Notes: a model not told the origin generated them from the letters alone. A stretch of DNA of 64,000 bases from Microbacterium sp. XT11 (GCF_001513675.1 NZ_CP013859.1:1613081-1677080), one strand, 5' to 3'. Counted from the stretch's first letter, positions 1-8,360 are shown. A program made the numbers and translations.

Positions 1-1
1 G

Positions 2-2023
2 ACGCGCCGCGACGGCATCGAGACCATCGAGGCGATCCGGCAGATCACGCAGAAGTACCCCGGCATCCACACCACCCTCGGCGTCTCCAATGTGTCGTTC
101 GGCCTCAGCCCGGCCGCGCGCATCGTGCTGAACTCGGTCTTCCTGCACGAGGCCACCGCAGCGGGGCTGTCGAGCGGCATCATCGACGCCGCGAAGATCG
201 TTCCGCTCGCCTCGCTGCCCGAGGAGCAGCGCACCGTCGCGCTCGACCTCGTGTGGGACCGGCGCGAGTACGACGCCGACGGAAACGTCACCTACGACCC
301 GCTGGCCGCGATGCTCGACCTGTTCGCGGGCGTCGACACGGCGGCCCTGCGCGACCAGCGCGCCGCCGAGCTCGCCGCGCTCCCGGTGGGTCAGCGGCTG
401 GAGCGTCGCATCATCGACGGGGAGGGCAAGGGGCTCGACGCCGACCTCGACCTGGCGCTCGGCGAGGGCATGACAGCGCTCGGCATCATCAACGATCATC
501 TGCTCGAGGGCATGAAGGTCGTCGGAGAGCGCTTCGGCGCCGGCGAGATGCAGCTGCCGTTCGTGCTGCAGTCCGCCGAGGTCATGAAGAACGCGGTCGC
601 GCTGCTCGAACCGCACATGGAGAAGTCCGAAGCGTCGGGCAAGGGCACGATGGTGATCGCGACGGTGCGCGGCGACGTGCACGACATCGGCAAGAACCTC
701 GTCGACATCATCCTCACGAACAACGGCTACAAGGTGATCAACCTCGGCATCAAGCAGCCGATCGCCGACATCATCGCCGCGGCAGAGGAGCACGACGCCG
801 ACGTGATCGGCATGTCGGGCCTGCTCGTGAAGTCGACGGTCGTCATGAAGGAGAACCTGCTGGAACTGCAGGCGCGCGGGCTGGCGAAGAAGTGGCCGGT
901 GATCCTCGGCGGCGCCGCGCTCACCCGCGCCTACGTGGAGGACGACCTCGCCGGCATGTTCGACGGCGAGGTGCGCTACGCCAAGGACGCATTCGAGGGA
1001 CTCGCGCTCATGGAGCCGCTCGTGCGCGTCGCCCGCGGCGAGGACCCGGCATCCGTCGGCCTGCCTCCGCTGAAGAAGCGCATCCACGCGCGCGGGCCGA
1101 AGCTCACGCTCACCGAGCCGGAGGCGATGCCCGCCCGGTCCGACGTCGCCGCCGACAACCCCGTGCCGGCGCCGCCGTTCTGGGGCACGCGCATCGTGCG
1201 CGGCATCGCGCTGGGCGACTACGCCGCGTACCTCGACGAGCGCGCGACGTTCATGGGGCAGTGGGGCCTCAAGCCCGGGCGCGGGGAGGACGGCGCCTCG
1301 TACGAGGAGCTCGTGGAGCGTGAGGGCCGGCCGCGCCTGCGGTACTGGCTCGACCGCATCCTCGCCGAAGGCATGCTCGACGCCTCGGTCGCCTACGGGT
1401 ACTTCCCCGTGGTGTCCGAGGGCGACGACGTCGTGGTGCTGCACCACGGCGACGACCCGACCGGCGTGCTGGGGGTGCCCGGACTGCTCGCGCCTGACGG
1501 AGGCTCCGGCGGCGTGCTCGGCGCCGACCGGCTGCGCTTCACGTTCCCGCGGCAGCGCCGCGATCGGCACCTGAACCTCGCCGACTTCGTGCGCTCACGC
1601 GAGTCGGGCCAGGTCGACGTGCTGCCCGTGCAGCTCGTCACCGCCGGGGCTGCGATCGACAGGGTGACCGCGAAGCTCTTCGCCGAGAACCGGTACCGCG
1701 ACTACTACGAGCTCAACGGCCTCGTGATGCAGCTCACCGAAGCGCTCGCGGAGTTCTGGCACGCCCGCATCCGCGCGGAGCTCGGCTTCGCCGCCGAGGA
1801 CCCGGCCGACACGGCTGGCCTGTTCAAGCTGGAGTACCGCGGCGCACGGTTCTCGCTCGGCTATCCCGCGTGCCCCGACATGGAGGACCGCCGCAAGGTC
1901 GTCGAGCTGCTGCGCCCCGAGCGCATGGGCGTGGAGCTCAGCGACGAGCTGCAGCTGCATCCGGAGCAGTCGACCGACGCCTTCGTGTTCCATCACCCCG
2001 AGGCGAAGTACTTCTCGGTCTGA
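2..2023 (+). CDS. metH: cobalamin-dependent methionine synthase, C-terminal part (5' truncated by window)
   Basis: The frame is open from base 2, giving 673 residues without the start. The enzyme passes a methyl group from methyl-tetrahydrofolate through cobalamin to homocysteine in the cytosol. Visible in order: the tail of the pterin-binding barrel (GIHTTLGVSNVSFGLSP), a helical cap, the Rossmann cobalamin domain with the axial-ligand motif DVHDIGKN (bases 674-697), and the S-adenosylmethionine reactivation domain (SLGYPACPD, PEQSTDAFVFHHP near the end). The homocysteine-binding domain lies upstream of the window. The gene runs convergently into the ECF transporter gene 110 nt away. A B12 enzyme beside a candidate B12 importer fits one physiological theme. 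Identification is near certain. Confidence 0.97.
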   Translation, partial: TRRDGIETIEAIRQITQKYPGIHTTLGVSNVSFGLSPAARIVLNSVFLHEATAAGLSSGIIDAAKIVPLASLPEEQRTVALDLVWDRREYDADGNVTYDPLAAMLDLFAGVDTAALRDQRAAELAALPVGQRLERRIIDGEGKGLDADLDLALGEGMTALGIINDHLLEGMKVVGERFGAGEMQLPFVLQSAEVMKNAVALLEPHMEKSEASGKGTMVIATVRGDVHDIGKNLVDIILTNNGYKVINLGIKQPIADIIAAAEEHDADVIGMSGLLVKSTVVMKENLLELQARGLAKKWPVILGGAALTRAYVEDDLAGMFDGEVRYAKDAFEGLALMEPLVRVARGEDPASVGLPPLKKRIHARGPKLTLTEPEAMPARSDVAADNPVPAPPFWGTRIVRGIALGDYAAYLDERATFMGQWGLKPGRGEDGASYEELVEREGRPRLRYWLDRILAEGMLDASVAYGYFPVVSEGDDVVVLHHGDDPTGVLGVPGLLAPDGGSGGVLGADRLRFTFPRQRRDRHLNLADFVRSRESGQVDVLPVQLVTAGAAIDRVTAKLFAENRYRDYYELNGLVMQLTEALAEFWHARIRAELGFAAEDPADTAGLFKLEYRGARFSLGYPACPDMEDRRKVVELLRPERMGVELSDELQLHPEQSTDAFVFHHPEAKYFSV

Positions 2024-2133
2024 GCAACCGCCCGCCGGCACGACCCCTGCCCGGGGCCGCGCGTCCGCGCGTCTGCACCTCCGCGCCTTCTGCGGAGACC
2101 CCCGCTGAGCGGCGAAATCCCTCCTGACCGGTG

Positions 2134-5100
2134 TCAATCAGGCGGGGCGTCGGCGACCCGCAGGGGAGTCGGCGCGGGACGGTCGGAAGGCACACGCACG
2201 GGCTTCGCGCGGCGGAGCGCTGCGAGCACGGGACGGCCGATCAGTGCGACGCCGACGACGGTGGTGATCGCGCGCAGCGTGTCCCACCCGGCGGTCGATG
2301 TCACGAGCGAGTACAGCAGGAAGCTGCCGAGGTTCTGCCCGAGGGGAGCGCCGGGCGCGTACGAGATCGCGGTGTCGGCGCCGACGGCGAAAGGCCAGAA
2401 CCACAGGTTGAGCAAGAGGCCGAAGACATAGGATGCCGCCGCGCCATAGCCGCACAGCAGGACGATCTCCGCCCAGCCCCGCACGCGGCGGGGGAGCAGT
2501 CCGGCCCCCGCTCCGACCCACGCGCACGCGAACATCTGGAACGGCGTCCACGGTCCGAACCCGCCGAACACGGTCGAGGAGAGGGCGACGGTCAGGGCGC
2601 CCAGCAGCATCCCGAACCGCGGTCCGAAGGCGCGGCCGGCCAGCACGAGCAGCACGAACACCGCCTCCACGCCGCCGACTCCGGTGCTGGCGATGCGCAC
2701 AGCGGTGCCGATGGCCGTGAGCACGCCGAGGTATGCCAGCGTGTGCGCCGAGCGGACGGCGCCATCGAGGGCCGTGACCGCGACGATCACGGCGATCGGG
2801 GCGGCCGCGAGGGCAACCCACGGCACGGCGGTATTCGCCTGCGACGGCAGGGCGACTGCGATGAAGGGCCAGGTGAAGGATGCCAGGGCGACGAGGTTGG
2901 CCATGACGAGGGCGACGGTCGCCCAGCGGGCGGGGTGCCGAGGGTGCGGCCGGTCACTTTGTCGGAAGTTCGGAGCCGACACGCCGGTGCCGCGCGTCGA
3001 ATCTCCCGACAGATGGACATTCTCCCGACAAAACGACCCCGGCGAGGTTGTGGATGCGGCTGGCCGGGTGGCGGACGAGGCTGGCGGGGTGGCGGACGGG
3101 GCGGACGGGCCCGGCGGAGTGGCGGACGGGGCCGGCGGGGTGGCGGATGCGGCTGGCAGCGGTGCCGGCGCGATGCCGGCGTCCATCGGGATGACGCGCG
3201 CACCGAGCGCCGCGGCGAAGGGCGCGTCGTGCGTCGCGACGAGCACAGCCGTGCCGGCATCCGCCGTTCGCTGCAGTGCGACGCGTACCTGTTCTCGCGC
3301 GGCGGGGTCGAGCCCGCGGGTCGGCTCGTCGATCAGCAGCGCGTGCGGCATCCGCGCGAGCTGCAGTGCCATGGCGAGGCACCGCCGCTCGCCGAGGGAC
3401 AGATCCCGAGGATGCCGCCGTAGACGCTCGTGCAGCGCGGCCGGGTCGAGCCCGAGGAACGCCGCGAAACGCTCGGCGGAACGGATGCCGTCGCCGGCGC
3501 CCGCACGCTCAGCGAGCCGGTCGGCGCGGGCGCATTCCGCGGCCACCGTGTCGCGGGTGAAGAGATCGTCAGAGGCGTCGGGGACGAGCACCGCCCGGCC
3601 GATGACGGCGGCGTCGCGCCGCGGCAGTGCGAGTGCGAGGAGCAGCGACGACTTACCGGCCCCGTTCGGGCCGATCAATGCCGCGACCTCGCCCGCCGCC
3701 AGCGACAGGCTCGCGCTCTGCACCGCGACCGTGTCGCCATGCGTCACGCGCAGCTCGTCGACCGCGAGTGCCGGTGCCGCGGGCGTCGGTGACGGAGCCC
3801 CCGCCGGGCGTCCCTCCGCGGCCCGGCGCGTGTCGCCCTGCGGGGCCGCGCCCGCGGGACGGGCACGCACGGGAAGGGCATCCGCGGGGAGCGCGTCTGC
3901 GGGGAGGGGGTCCGCGGTGAGCGCGCCCGCGGGAAGGGGACCCGTCGCTCGCCGCTCTTCCGCACCCCTGGGCATGAGCACGCCGCCGTCGATCGTCCAC
4001 CACTCGTCCGCCGCCTCCGCGAACGCAGCGGCGCGGTGCTCGGCCACCACGACGCATACGCCCCCGTGGTGGGCGAGGGCGTCGAGCGCTCCCACGATGC
4101 GCGCTCGTGCATCGGCGTCGAGGTCGGCCAGCGGCTCGTCGGCGAGCAGCAGCAGCGGATCCTCCACGACGGCTGCCGCGATCGCCACCAGCGTGGCTTC
4201 GCCGGCGGAGAGCGCGTGCACGGGCCGGTCGAGCAGATGCCCGATCCCGAGCTGCGTCGCGATCTCGTCCACGCGTGCCGCGACGAGCGGATGCGGCACT
4301 CCACGCATCTGCATCGCGAGGCCGATCTCGTCTCGCACGCGCTCGCCGCAGAAGCCTTCGCGGGGGTCCTGCAGCACGACGCCGACCAGTCGCGAGGAGT
4401 CTCGGGGCGGCATCCGGCGGCGGTCGTGGCCGGCGATCTCGACGACGCCCGCGGTCCAGCCGCCGTCCGCGTGATCCGTGAGACCGGCGAGGGCGCGGAG
4501 CAGCGTCGACTTTCCCGCGCCGGTGGCACCTGTCACGACGGCGAGCGTTCCCGCCGGGGGAGCGAACTGCGGCACCTCCGCCACCGGAGCCGCGCCGAAG
4601 CCGATCGCAGCATCGCGCACCGTCACCGGCGGAGCCGGCGGATCCGCGGCGACGTGAACGCCGCCGAAGCCGCGCAGCTCGAGCCCGTTGGCGACGGCAG
4701 CCGCGCGTTCCAGAGTGCGCTCGAGCACGGGGACGAGCATTCGCGGCCCCCGCCGTTCACCGCGCAGGCGCTGCGCGGTGGACACGGTGCGCACGGCATC
4801 GCCGAGAGACGGGAGCGTCGACCAGGCGACGGCGAGCGCGCGTGCGACTCCTCGCAACGGCCTACGCCTTGCGAGCGCGGCGAACCCTCGTGAGACGTCG
4901 ACGGCCGCGTTCAGGACCCCGAACGCGAGGATCACGGCGGCGATGGGGAGCGCCGAGAGCACGGCATCCGCCAGACCGTCCAGCGTCACCGGGCCGAGCA
5001 GCGTCACCCAGCCGAACGGCGGCGGCAGCCGGAAGGCGGGGAGAGGCAGCAGCAGGGGGCCGGAGCCGGATGCCCCGTCGAAGAGCACGCGGTAGACGAC

Positions 5101-5184
5101 GCGGGCGACGATGAACACCGCCGCGAGTCCCGCCGCCGCGCGCAGCGGGCCGGGCCTCAGTCGGAGCCGGCCCGCACGGGTCAC
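2134..5184 (-). CDS. single-chain ECF vitamin transporter (EcfT-EcfA-EcfA-S fusion)
   Basis: A 1016-aa membrane protein that appears to hold all four parts of an energy-coupling-factor importer. Rough order: EcfT-like membrane/coupling region at 1-180, with coupling-helix motifs AQRLRG and LELRGFGG; ATPase 1 at 185-400 (Walker A GATGAGKST, Q-loop LQDP, signature LSAGE, Walker B LLLADEP, His switch AEH); an Ala/Pro linker at 410-470; ATPase 2 at 475-665 (GPNGAGKSS, LSLGE, LLIDEP, ATHD); a Ser/Thr/Pro linker at 665-750; and an S-component-like region of about six hydrophobic segments at 752-1000. The Q-loop glutamine of ATPase 2 appears lost (VPDASDDLF). It starts at GTG 5184 in a GTGA overlap with the lipoprotein gene. 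Substrate is inferred as cobalamin from the DUF4430-like partner and metH next door. ECF subunits are normally separate or partly fused; a four-part chain is unusual. Confidence 0.85.
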   Translation of the reverse strand: MTRAGRLRLRPGPLRAAAGLAAVFIVARVVYRVLFDGASGSGPLLLPLPAFRLPPPFGWVTLLGPVTLDGLADAVLSALPIAAVILAFGVLNAAVDVSRGFAALARRRPLRGVARALAVAWSTLPSLGDAVRTVSTAQRLRGERRGPRMLVPVLERTLERAAAVANGLELRGFGGVHVAADPPAPPVTVRDAAIGFGAAPVAEVPQFAPPAGTLAVVTGATGAGKSTLLRALAGLTDHADGGWTAGVVEIAGHDRRRMPPRDSSRLVGVVLQDPREGFCGERVRDEIGLAMQMRGVPHPLVAARVDEIATQLGIGHLLDRPVHALSAGEATLVAIAAAVVEDPLLLLADEPLADLDADARARIVGALDALAHHGGVCVVVAEHRAAAFAEAADEWWTIDGGVLMPRGAEERRATGPLPAGALTADPLPADALPADALPVRARPAGAAPQGDTRRAAEGRPAGAPSPTPAAPALAVDELRVTHGDTVAVQSASLSLAAGEVAALIGPNGAGKSSLLLALALPRRDAAVIGRAVLVPDASDDLFTRDTVAAECARADRLAERAGAGDGIRSAERFAAFLGLDPAALHERLRRHPRDLSLGERRCLAMALQLARMPHALLIDEPTRGLDPAAREQVRVALQRTADAGTAVLVATHDAPFAAALGARVIPMDAGIAPAPLPAASATPPAPSATPPGPSAPSATPPASSATRPAASTTSPGSFCRENVHLSGDSTRGTGVSAPNFRQSDRPHPRHPARWATVALVMANLVALASFTWPFIAVALPSQANTAVPWVALAAAPIAVIVAVTALDGAVRSAHTLAYLGVLTAIGTAVRIASTGVGGVEAVFVLLVLAGRAFGPRFGMLLGALTVALSSTVFGGFGPWTPFQMFACAWVGAGAGLLPRRVRGWAEIVLLCGYGAAASYVFGLLLNLWFWPFAVGADTAISYAPGAPLGQNLGSFLLYSLVTSTAGWDTLRAITTVVGVALIGRPVLAALRRAKPVRVPSDRPAPTPLRVADAPPD
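3057..3165. repeat. degenerate tandem repeat coding the Pro/Ser/Thr linker of the ECF fusion
   Basis: About five imperfect copies of a ~21-nt unit resembling GGCCGGCGGGGTGGCGGAC. On the minus strand they encode runs such as SATPPAP and SATPPGP between ATPase 2 and the S region. The reading frame is kept through every copy, so the repeat only changes linker length. Confidence 0.7.
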
Positions 5185-5729
5185 GGGGCGGGCGAGGCGG
5201 GAGCGCCGTCGAGCGTGAAGAGGAGTTCCACGCTGTCACCGGGGTTGAGTTCCAGGGCCGGCAGGCCGGTCTGGGCGTAGTCCCAGGTGCCGCCGGCCGG
5301 CTTCACCCACAGGCCCCAGTACGCGGTGGCCGGAGGCATGTCCGCGCAGGTCTCGTGGTAGGTCGCGCCATCTGCGCCGGGGAGGTCGGTGGTCTCTGCG
5401 GGCACGCCGTCGACGCGGCAGACGACGTCGTCGGGATAGGTGGTCGTGCCCACGGTGGTGATGCCGGCCTTGGCGATGGCATCCGTGCCGAGGATCGTGT
5501 CGGTCGTGGTGACGCACACGGTCTTCGACGGGTCGTCGGCGACCTCGAGGTCGCCCGTGTCGACGATGACGGTCACACCGTCGCAGGAAGCGACATCCGC
5601 GGTCGATGAGGTCACCGGCGACGAGGACGGCACGGGGTGGGCGGCGGATGTCGCGCACGCGGTCAGCGACAGCAGCAGGGCGGATGCTGCAGCCAGGGAG
5701 AGGGCGAGGGATCGAGGCTTCGGGGTCAC
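5181..5729 (-). CDS. transcobalamin-like (DUF4430-type) lipoprotein
   Basis: 182 aa with a lipoprotein signal peptide: hydrophobic core, then lipobox LTAC at about residue 25, so the mature protein is probably anchored outside the membrane. The mature part begins with a Ser/Thr-rich spacer, then a small beta-rich domain containing VTVIVDTGD, TAYWGLWVKP and LNPGDSVELLF. This resembles the C-terminal domain of transcobalamin (DUF4430/PF14478 pattern: YW-x-x-Y-V then PGD-x-I). Several cysteines could form disulfides. It starts with GTG, with TAGGGT ending 6 nt upstream, so the mRNA is probably leaderless. The stop overlaps the ECF start (GTGA), implying coupled translation. Inferred role: capture of cobalamin or a corrinoid for the ECF transporter. 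Family assignment is by eye and moderate. Confidence 0.65.
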   Translation of the reverse strand: MTPKPRSLALSLAAASALLLSLTACATSAAHPVPSSSPVTSSTADVASCDGVTVIVDTGDLEVADDPSKTVCVTTTDTILGTDAIAKAGITTVGTTTYPDDVVCRVDGVPAETTDLPGADGATYHETCADMPPATAYWGLWVKPAGGTWDYAQTGLPALELNPGDSVELLFTLDGAPASPAP

Positions 5730-5805
5730 CGTTACACCCTACGGAATCGCGGTTTCCCGTCCGTGCTTCCTCCGTCACATTCCGCCTCAGGCCTCGCCCC
5801 CCTCC

Positions 5806-5866
5806 GCTCAGGTATGAGTTGTGGCTCAAAAGTCGCCGATTTTCCGACCACAACTCATACCTGAGC
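5806..5866. repeat. large perfect inverted repeat, palindromic element copy 1
   Basis: Two 19-nt arms, GCTCAGGTATGAGTTGTGG at 5806-5824 and its exact complement at 5848-5866, enclose a 23-nt loop. The loop contains AAAAGTCGCCGATTTT, itself nearly palindromic. The element lies between two divergent genes, so it is not at the end of a transcription unit. It shares its loop word AATCGGCGA (read on the minus strand) with the hairpin at 12354-12416. Confidence 0.85.
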
Positions 5867-5898
5867 GAGGTGGGAGGGCGCAGGAGGATGGTGGGTGG

Positions 5899-5928
5899 TT
5901 GACGATACTGTGTGAGACACAGTAATGT
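5899..5928 (+). promoter_or_regulatory. padR promoter with embedded operator palindrome
   Basis: TTGACG (5899-5904) and TAATGT (5923-5928) are 18 bp apart. Between them lies TACTGTGT-GAG-ACACAGTA (5906-5924), a perfect 8-bp inverted repeat that overlaps the -10. The -10 ends 7 nt before the padR ATG. A PadR dimer bound here would block its own promoter, so autoregulation is likely. Confidence 0.7.
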
Positions 5929-5935
5929 GAGGAGC

Positions 5936-6268
5936 ATGAACGAGACGCTCGACACGCATCTGCAGGAGCTGCGGCGAGGCACCGTGGTGCTCGCCTGCCT
6001 CCAGCTGCTGCGCACCCCCGGCTACGGATACGGGCTGCTCGAGCAGCTCGAGAGCCGCGGCTTCGCCACCGACGCGAACACGCTGTACCCCCTGCTGCGG
6101 CGCCTCGAGAAGCAGGAGTACCTCACGAGCGAGTGGAACACCGACGAGGCGAGGCCCCGCAAGTTCTACCGCACCTCGGATGCCGGCATCCGTCTCGCCG
6201 ACGCCCTCACAGACGAATGGCGATCGCTGACCTCCGCGATCACCGCCCTCACCACGGAGGAGAACTGA
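5936..6268 (+). CDS. PadR family transcriptional regulator
   Basis: 110 aa, the usual size of a short PadR protein. The winged helix shows the family pattern GYGYGLLEQLE, then NTLYPLLRRLEKQEYL and the wing segment RPRKFYRTSDAG. It should act as a cytosolic homodimeric repressor. ATG 5936 is preferred to the in-frame start at 5912 because 5912 lies inside the operator and a GAGG precedes 5936. The next gene begins 1 nt after its stop and encodes a HAAS-type membrane protein, the standard partner of this PadR subfamily. In known cases the pair senses an envelope or drug signal. The ligand is unknown here. Confidence 0.92.
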   Translation: MNETLDTHLQELRRGTVVLACLQLLRTPGYGYGLLEQLESRGFATDANTLYPLLRRLEKQEYLTSEWNTDEARPRKFYRTSDAGIRLADALTDEWRSLTSAITALTTEEN

Positions 6269-6269
6269 C

Positions 6270-7325
6270 ATGACCGCCACCGCCACCGCCACGCTCACCG
6301 AGCGGTACATCGCCGCCACCGTCCGCAGCCTGAGGCCCGAGGCGCAGGCCGACGTGCGGGCAGAGCTCGAAGCATCCATCGGCGACGCGGTCGAGGCGCG
6401 CGTCGAGCAGGGCGAACCGCGCGATGCCGCAGAGCGTGCCGTGCTCACCGAGCTGGGCGACCCCGCCCGGCTCGCAGCCGGGTACGCCGACCGGCCGCTG
6501 CACCTGATCGGCCCGCGGTTCTACCTGGTGTGGTGGCGCCTGCTCAAGCTGCTGCTGAGCATCGTCCCCGCGTGCGTGTTCCTCGCCGTCGCACTCGGCC
6601 AGGTGATCGCGCAGGCGCCGGTCGGAAAGGTCATCGCCGACTCGCTCCTCGCCGCCGGCGGCGCCGCTCTGCACATCTGCTTCTGGACGACCCTCGTGTT
6701 CGTCGTGCTGGAGCGCACCGGAAGCACGACGGCGATCGACGAGTGGAGCGTCGACCAGCTGCCCGAAGCCGCCACCGACGGCGCGGGGCGCAGCGAGCTG
6801 ATCGGCTCGCTCGTGTTCCTCGCAGCGGCAGTGGGCGCCCTGTTCTGGGACCGCCTGCGCGGCTTCGTCGTCGTCGACGGCGAGGGCATGCCGATCCTCG
6901 CGCCGGACCTGTGGCCGTGGTGGATCGGCGCTCTGCTGCTGCTCATCGTCGCGGAGGCGGTGTTCGCGGTCATGATTTACCGCCGGCGCGGGTGGACGAT
7001 CGCGGCCGCCGTGGTGAACACCGTGCTCGCGGTGGCCTTCCTGGCCTGGGCCCTGGTGCTCCTCGTCACGGGTGAACTGATCAACCCGGCCTTCCTGTCG
7101 CACATCGTCTCTGCAGGCGGGGACGGCTTCGTCTCTGCAGGCGGGGACGGCTTCGCCGCGGGCGATGCGGAGGCCGCAGGTCAGGGCGGAGTCTTCCGCA
7201 TCCTCGCCGTGCTCCTCGGCTTCGGCATCGCGGCAGGCGTCGCATGGGACATCGTCGACGGCTGGCTCAAGGCCACGGGCCGCAGGGGCGGCGACGCGTC
7301 GCGCCGGAATAGGCTGGACCGGTGA
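6270..7325 (+). CDS. HAAS / permease-prefix domain membrane protein
   Basis: 351 aa. The N-terminal ~80 residues are a soluble helical HAAS-like region (TERYIAATVRSLRP, AERAVLTELGDPARLAAGYADRP), followed by about six hydrophobic segments and a short basic tail. Proteins of this type sit next to PadR regulators and are thought to tie regulator output to the membrane; no enzyme motif is visible. The start is 1 nt after padR, and the stop overlaps the menB GTG (GTGA). Before the last membrane segment there is an 8-residue tandem duplication (VSAGGDGF repeated) caused by a 24-bp DNA repeat. Topology and family are fairly clear; the molecular function is not known. Confidence 0.8.
   Translation: MTATATATLTERYIAATVRSLRPEAQADVRAELEASIGDAVEARVEQGEPRDAAERAVLTELGDPARLAAGYADRPLHLIGPRFYLVWWRLLKLLLSIVPACVFLAVALGQVIAQAPVGKVIADSLLAAGGAALHICFWTTLVFVVLERTGSTTAIDEWSVDQLPEAATDGAGRSELIGSLVFLAAAVGALFWDRLRGFVVVDGEGMPILAPDLWPWWIGALLLLIVAEAVFAVMIYRRRGWTIAAAVVNTVLAVAFLAWALVLLVTGELINPAFLSHIVSAGGDGFVSAGGDGFAAGDAEAAGQGGVFRILAVLLGFGIAAGVAWDIVDGWLKATGRRGGDASRRNRLDR
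7106..7153 (+). repeat. perfect 24-bp tandem duplication inside the HAAS protein gene
   Basis: Bases 7106-7129 are repeated exactly at 7130-7153, adding eight Gly/Ser/Ala/Asp-rich residues in frame. It looks recent because the copies are identical. Confidence 0.9.
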
Positions 7326-8224
7326 CCATCTCCGAGCTGTTCGACCCGGCAGAGTGGGTGCTCGCCCCCGGCGCCGAGGACTACACCGACATCACCGCCC
7401 ACGTCACCCACGACGGCGGCGTCGCCCGCATCGCGTTCAACCGTCCGGAGGTGCGCAACGCGTTCCGGCCGCACACGGTCGACGAGCTGTACCGCGCCCT
7501 CGACGTCGCCCGGCAGGACCCGCGCATCGGCGCCGTGCTGCTCACCGGCAACGGTCCGAGCCCCAAGGACGGCGGGTGGGCGTTCTGCTCGGGCGGCGAC
7601 CAGCGCATCCGCGGGCGCGACGGGTACAAGTACTCCGACGACGAGACCGCGGTCGCCGACCCCGCGCGGGCGGGCCGGCTGCACATCCTCGAGGTGCAGC
7701 GGCTGATCCGGTTCATGCCCAAGGTGGTCATCGCCGTCATCCCCGGGTGGGCGGCCGGCGGCGGGCACTCGCTGCACGTGGTGTGCGACCTGTCGATCGC
7801 GAGCGCCGAGCACGGCCGGTTCAAGCAGACGGATGCCGACGTCGGCAGCTTCGACGCCGGATACGGGTCCGCGTACATGGCGAGGCAGACGGGCCAGAAG
7901 TTCGCGCGAGAGGTGTTCTTCCTCGCGGAGGAGTACTCGGCGCAGCGGGCGTACGAGATGGGCGCGGTCAACCGCGTGGTGCCGCATGAAGACCTCGAGC
8001 GCGAGGCGCTGAAGATGGCGCGCACCGTGCTGACGAAGTCACCCACGGCGATCCGGATGCTGAAGTTCGCCTTCAACGCCGTCGACGACGGTCTCGTCGG
8101 CCAGCAGGTCTTCGCGGGAGAGGCCACGCGTCTCGCCTACGGCACCGACGAGGCGGTCGAGGGCCGCGACGCCTTCCTGCAGAAGCGCGACCCCGACTGG
8201 TCGCCGTTCCCGTACCACTTCTGA
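7322..8224 (+). CDS. menB: 1,4-dihydroxy-2-naphthoyl-CoA synthase
   Basis: 300 aa, crotonase fold, cytosolic. It closes the second ring of the menaquinone nucleus by a Dieckmann-type condensation of o-succinylbenzoyl-CoA. Diagnostic features are FCSGGDQRIRGRDGY, the oxyanion-hole segment WAAGGGHSLHVVCD, the MenB-specific DVGSFDAGYGS, and a C-terminal tail ending in DWSPFPYHF that separates MenB from ordinary enoyl-CoA hydratases. The start is GTG 7322, preceded by TAGGCT and 6 nt (7310-7321), so it probably has its own leaderless promoter despite the 4-bp overlap with the upstream gene. menE follows. Assignment is very secure. Confidence 0.97.
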   Translation: MTISELFDPAEWVLAPGAEDYTDITAHVTHDGGVARIAFNRPEVRNAFRPHTVDELYRALDVARQDPRIGAVLLTGNGPSPKDGGWAFCSGGDQRIRGRDGYKYSDDETAVADPARAGRLHILEVQRLIRFMPKVVIAVIPGWAAGGGHSLHVVCDLSIASAEHGRFKQTDADVGSFDAGYGSAYMARQTGQKFAREVFFLAEEYSAQRAYEMGAVNRVVPHEDLEREALKMARTVLTKSPTAIRMLKFAFNAVDDGLVGQQVFAGEATRLAYGTDEAVEGRDAFLQKRDPDWSPFPYHF

Positions 8225-8360
8225 CCGCTGCGATGTCTCCCGGCATGATCCCGTCGCCCCTGTATCTTCCCGGCGCTGCTTTCGCACCGGGTCGACGGTC
8301 GCGCACCGGGTCGGCGCCGCACCGCGACCGCAGCGGATGCTGCCCACCGCGGAGACCGAG

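Noticed and set aside
5730..5935. Cobalamin riboswitch upstream of the lipoprotein-ECF genes
   Set aside because: I looked for the B12-box core (GCCACTG) on the minus strand and did not find it; the leaderless promoter also leaves no leader for a riboswitch.
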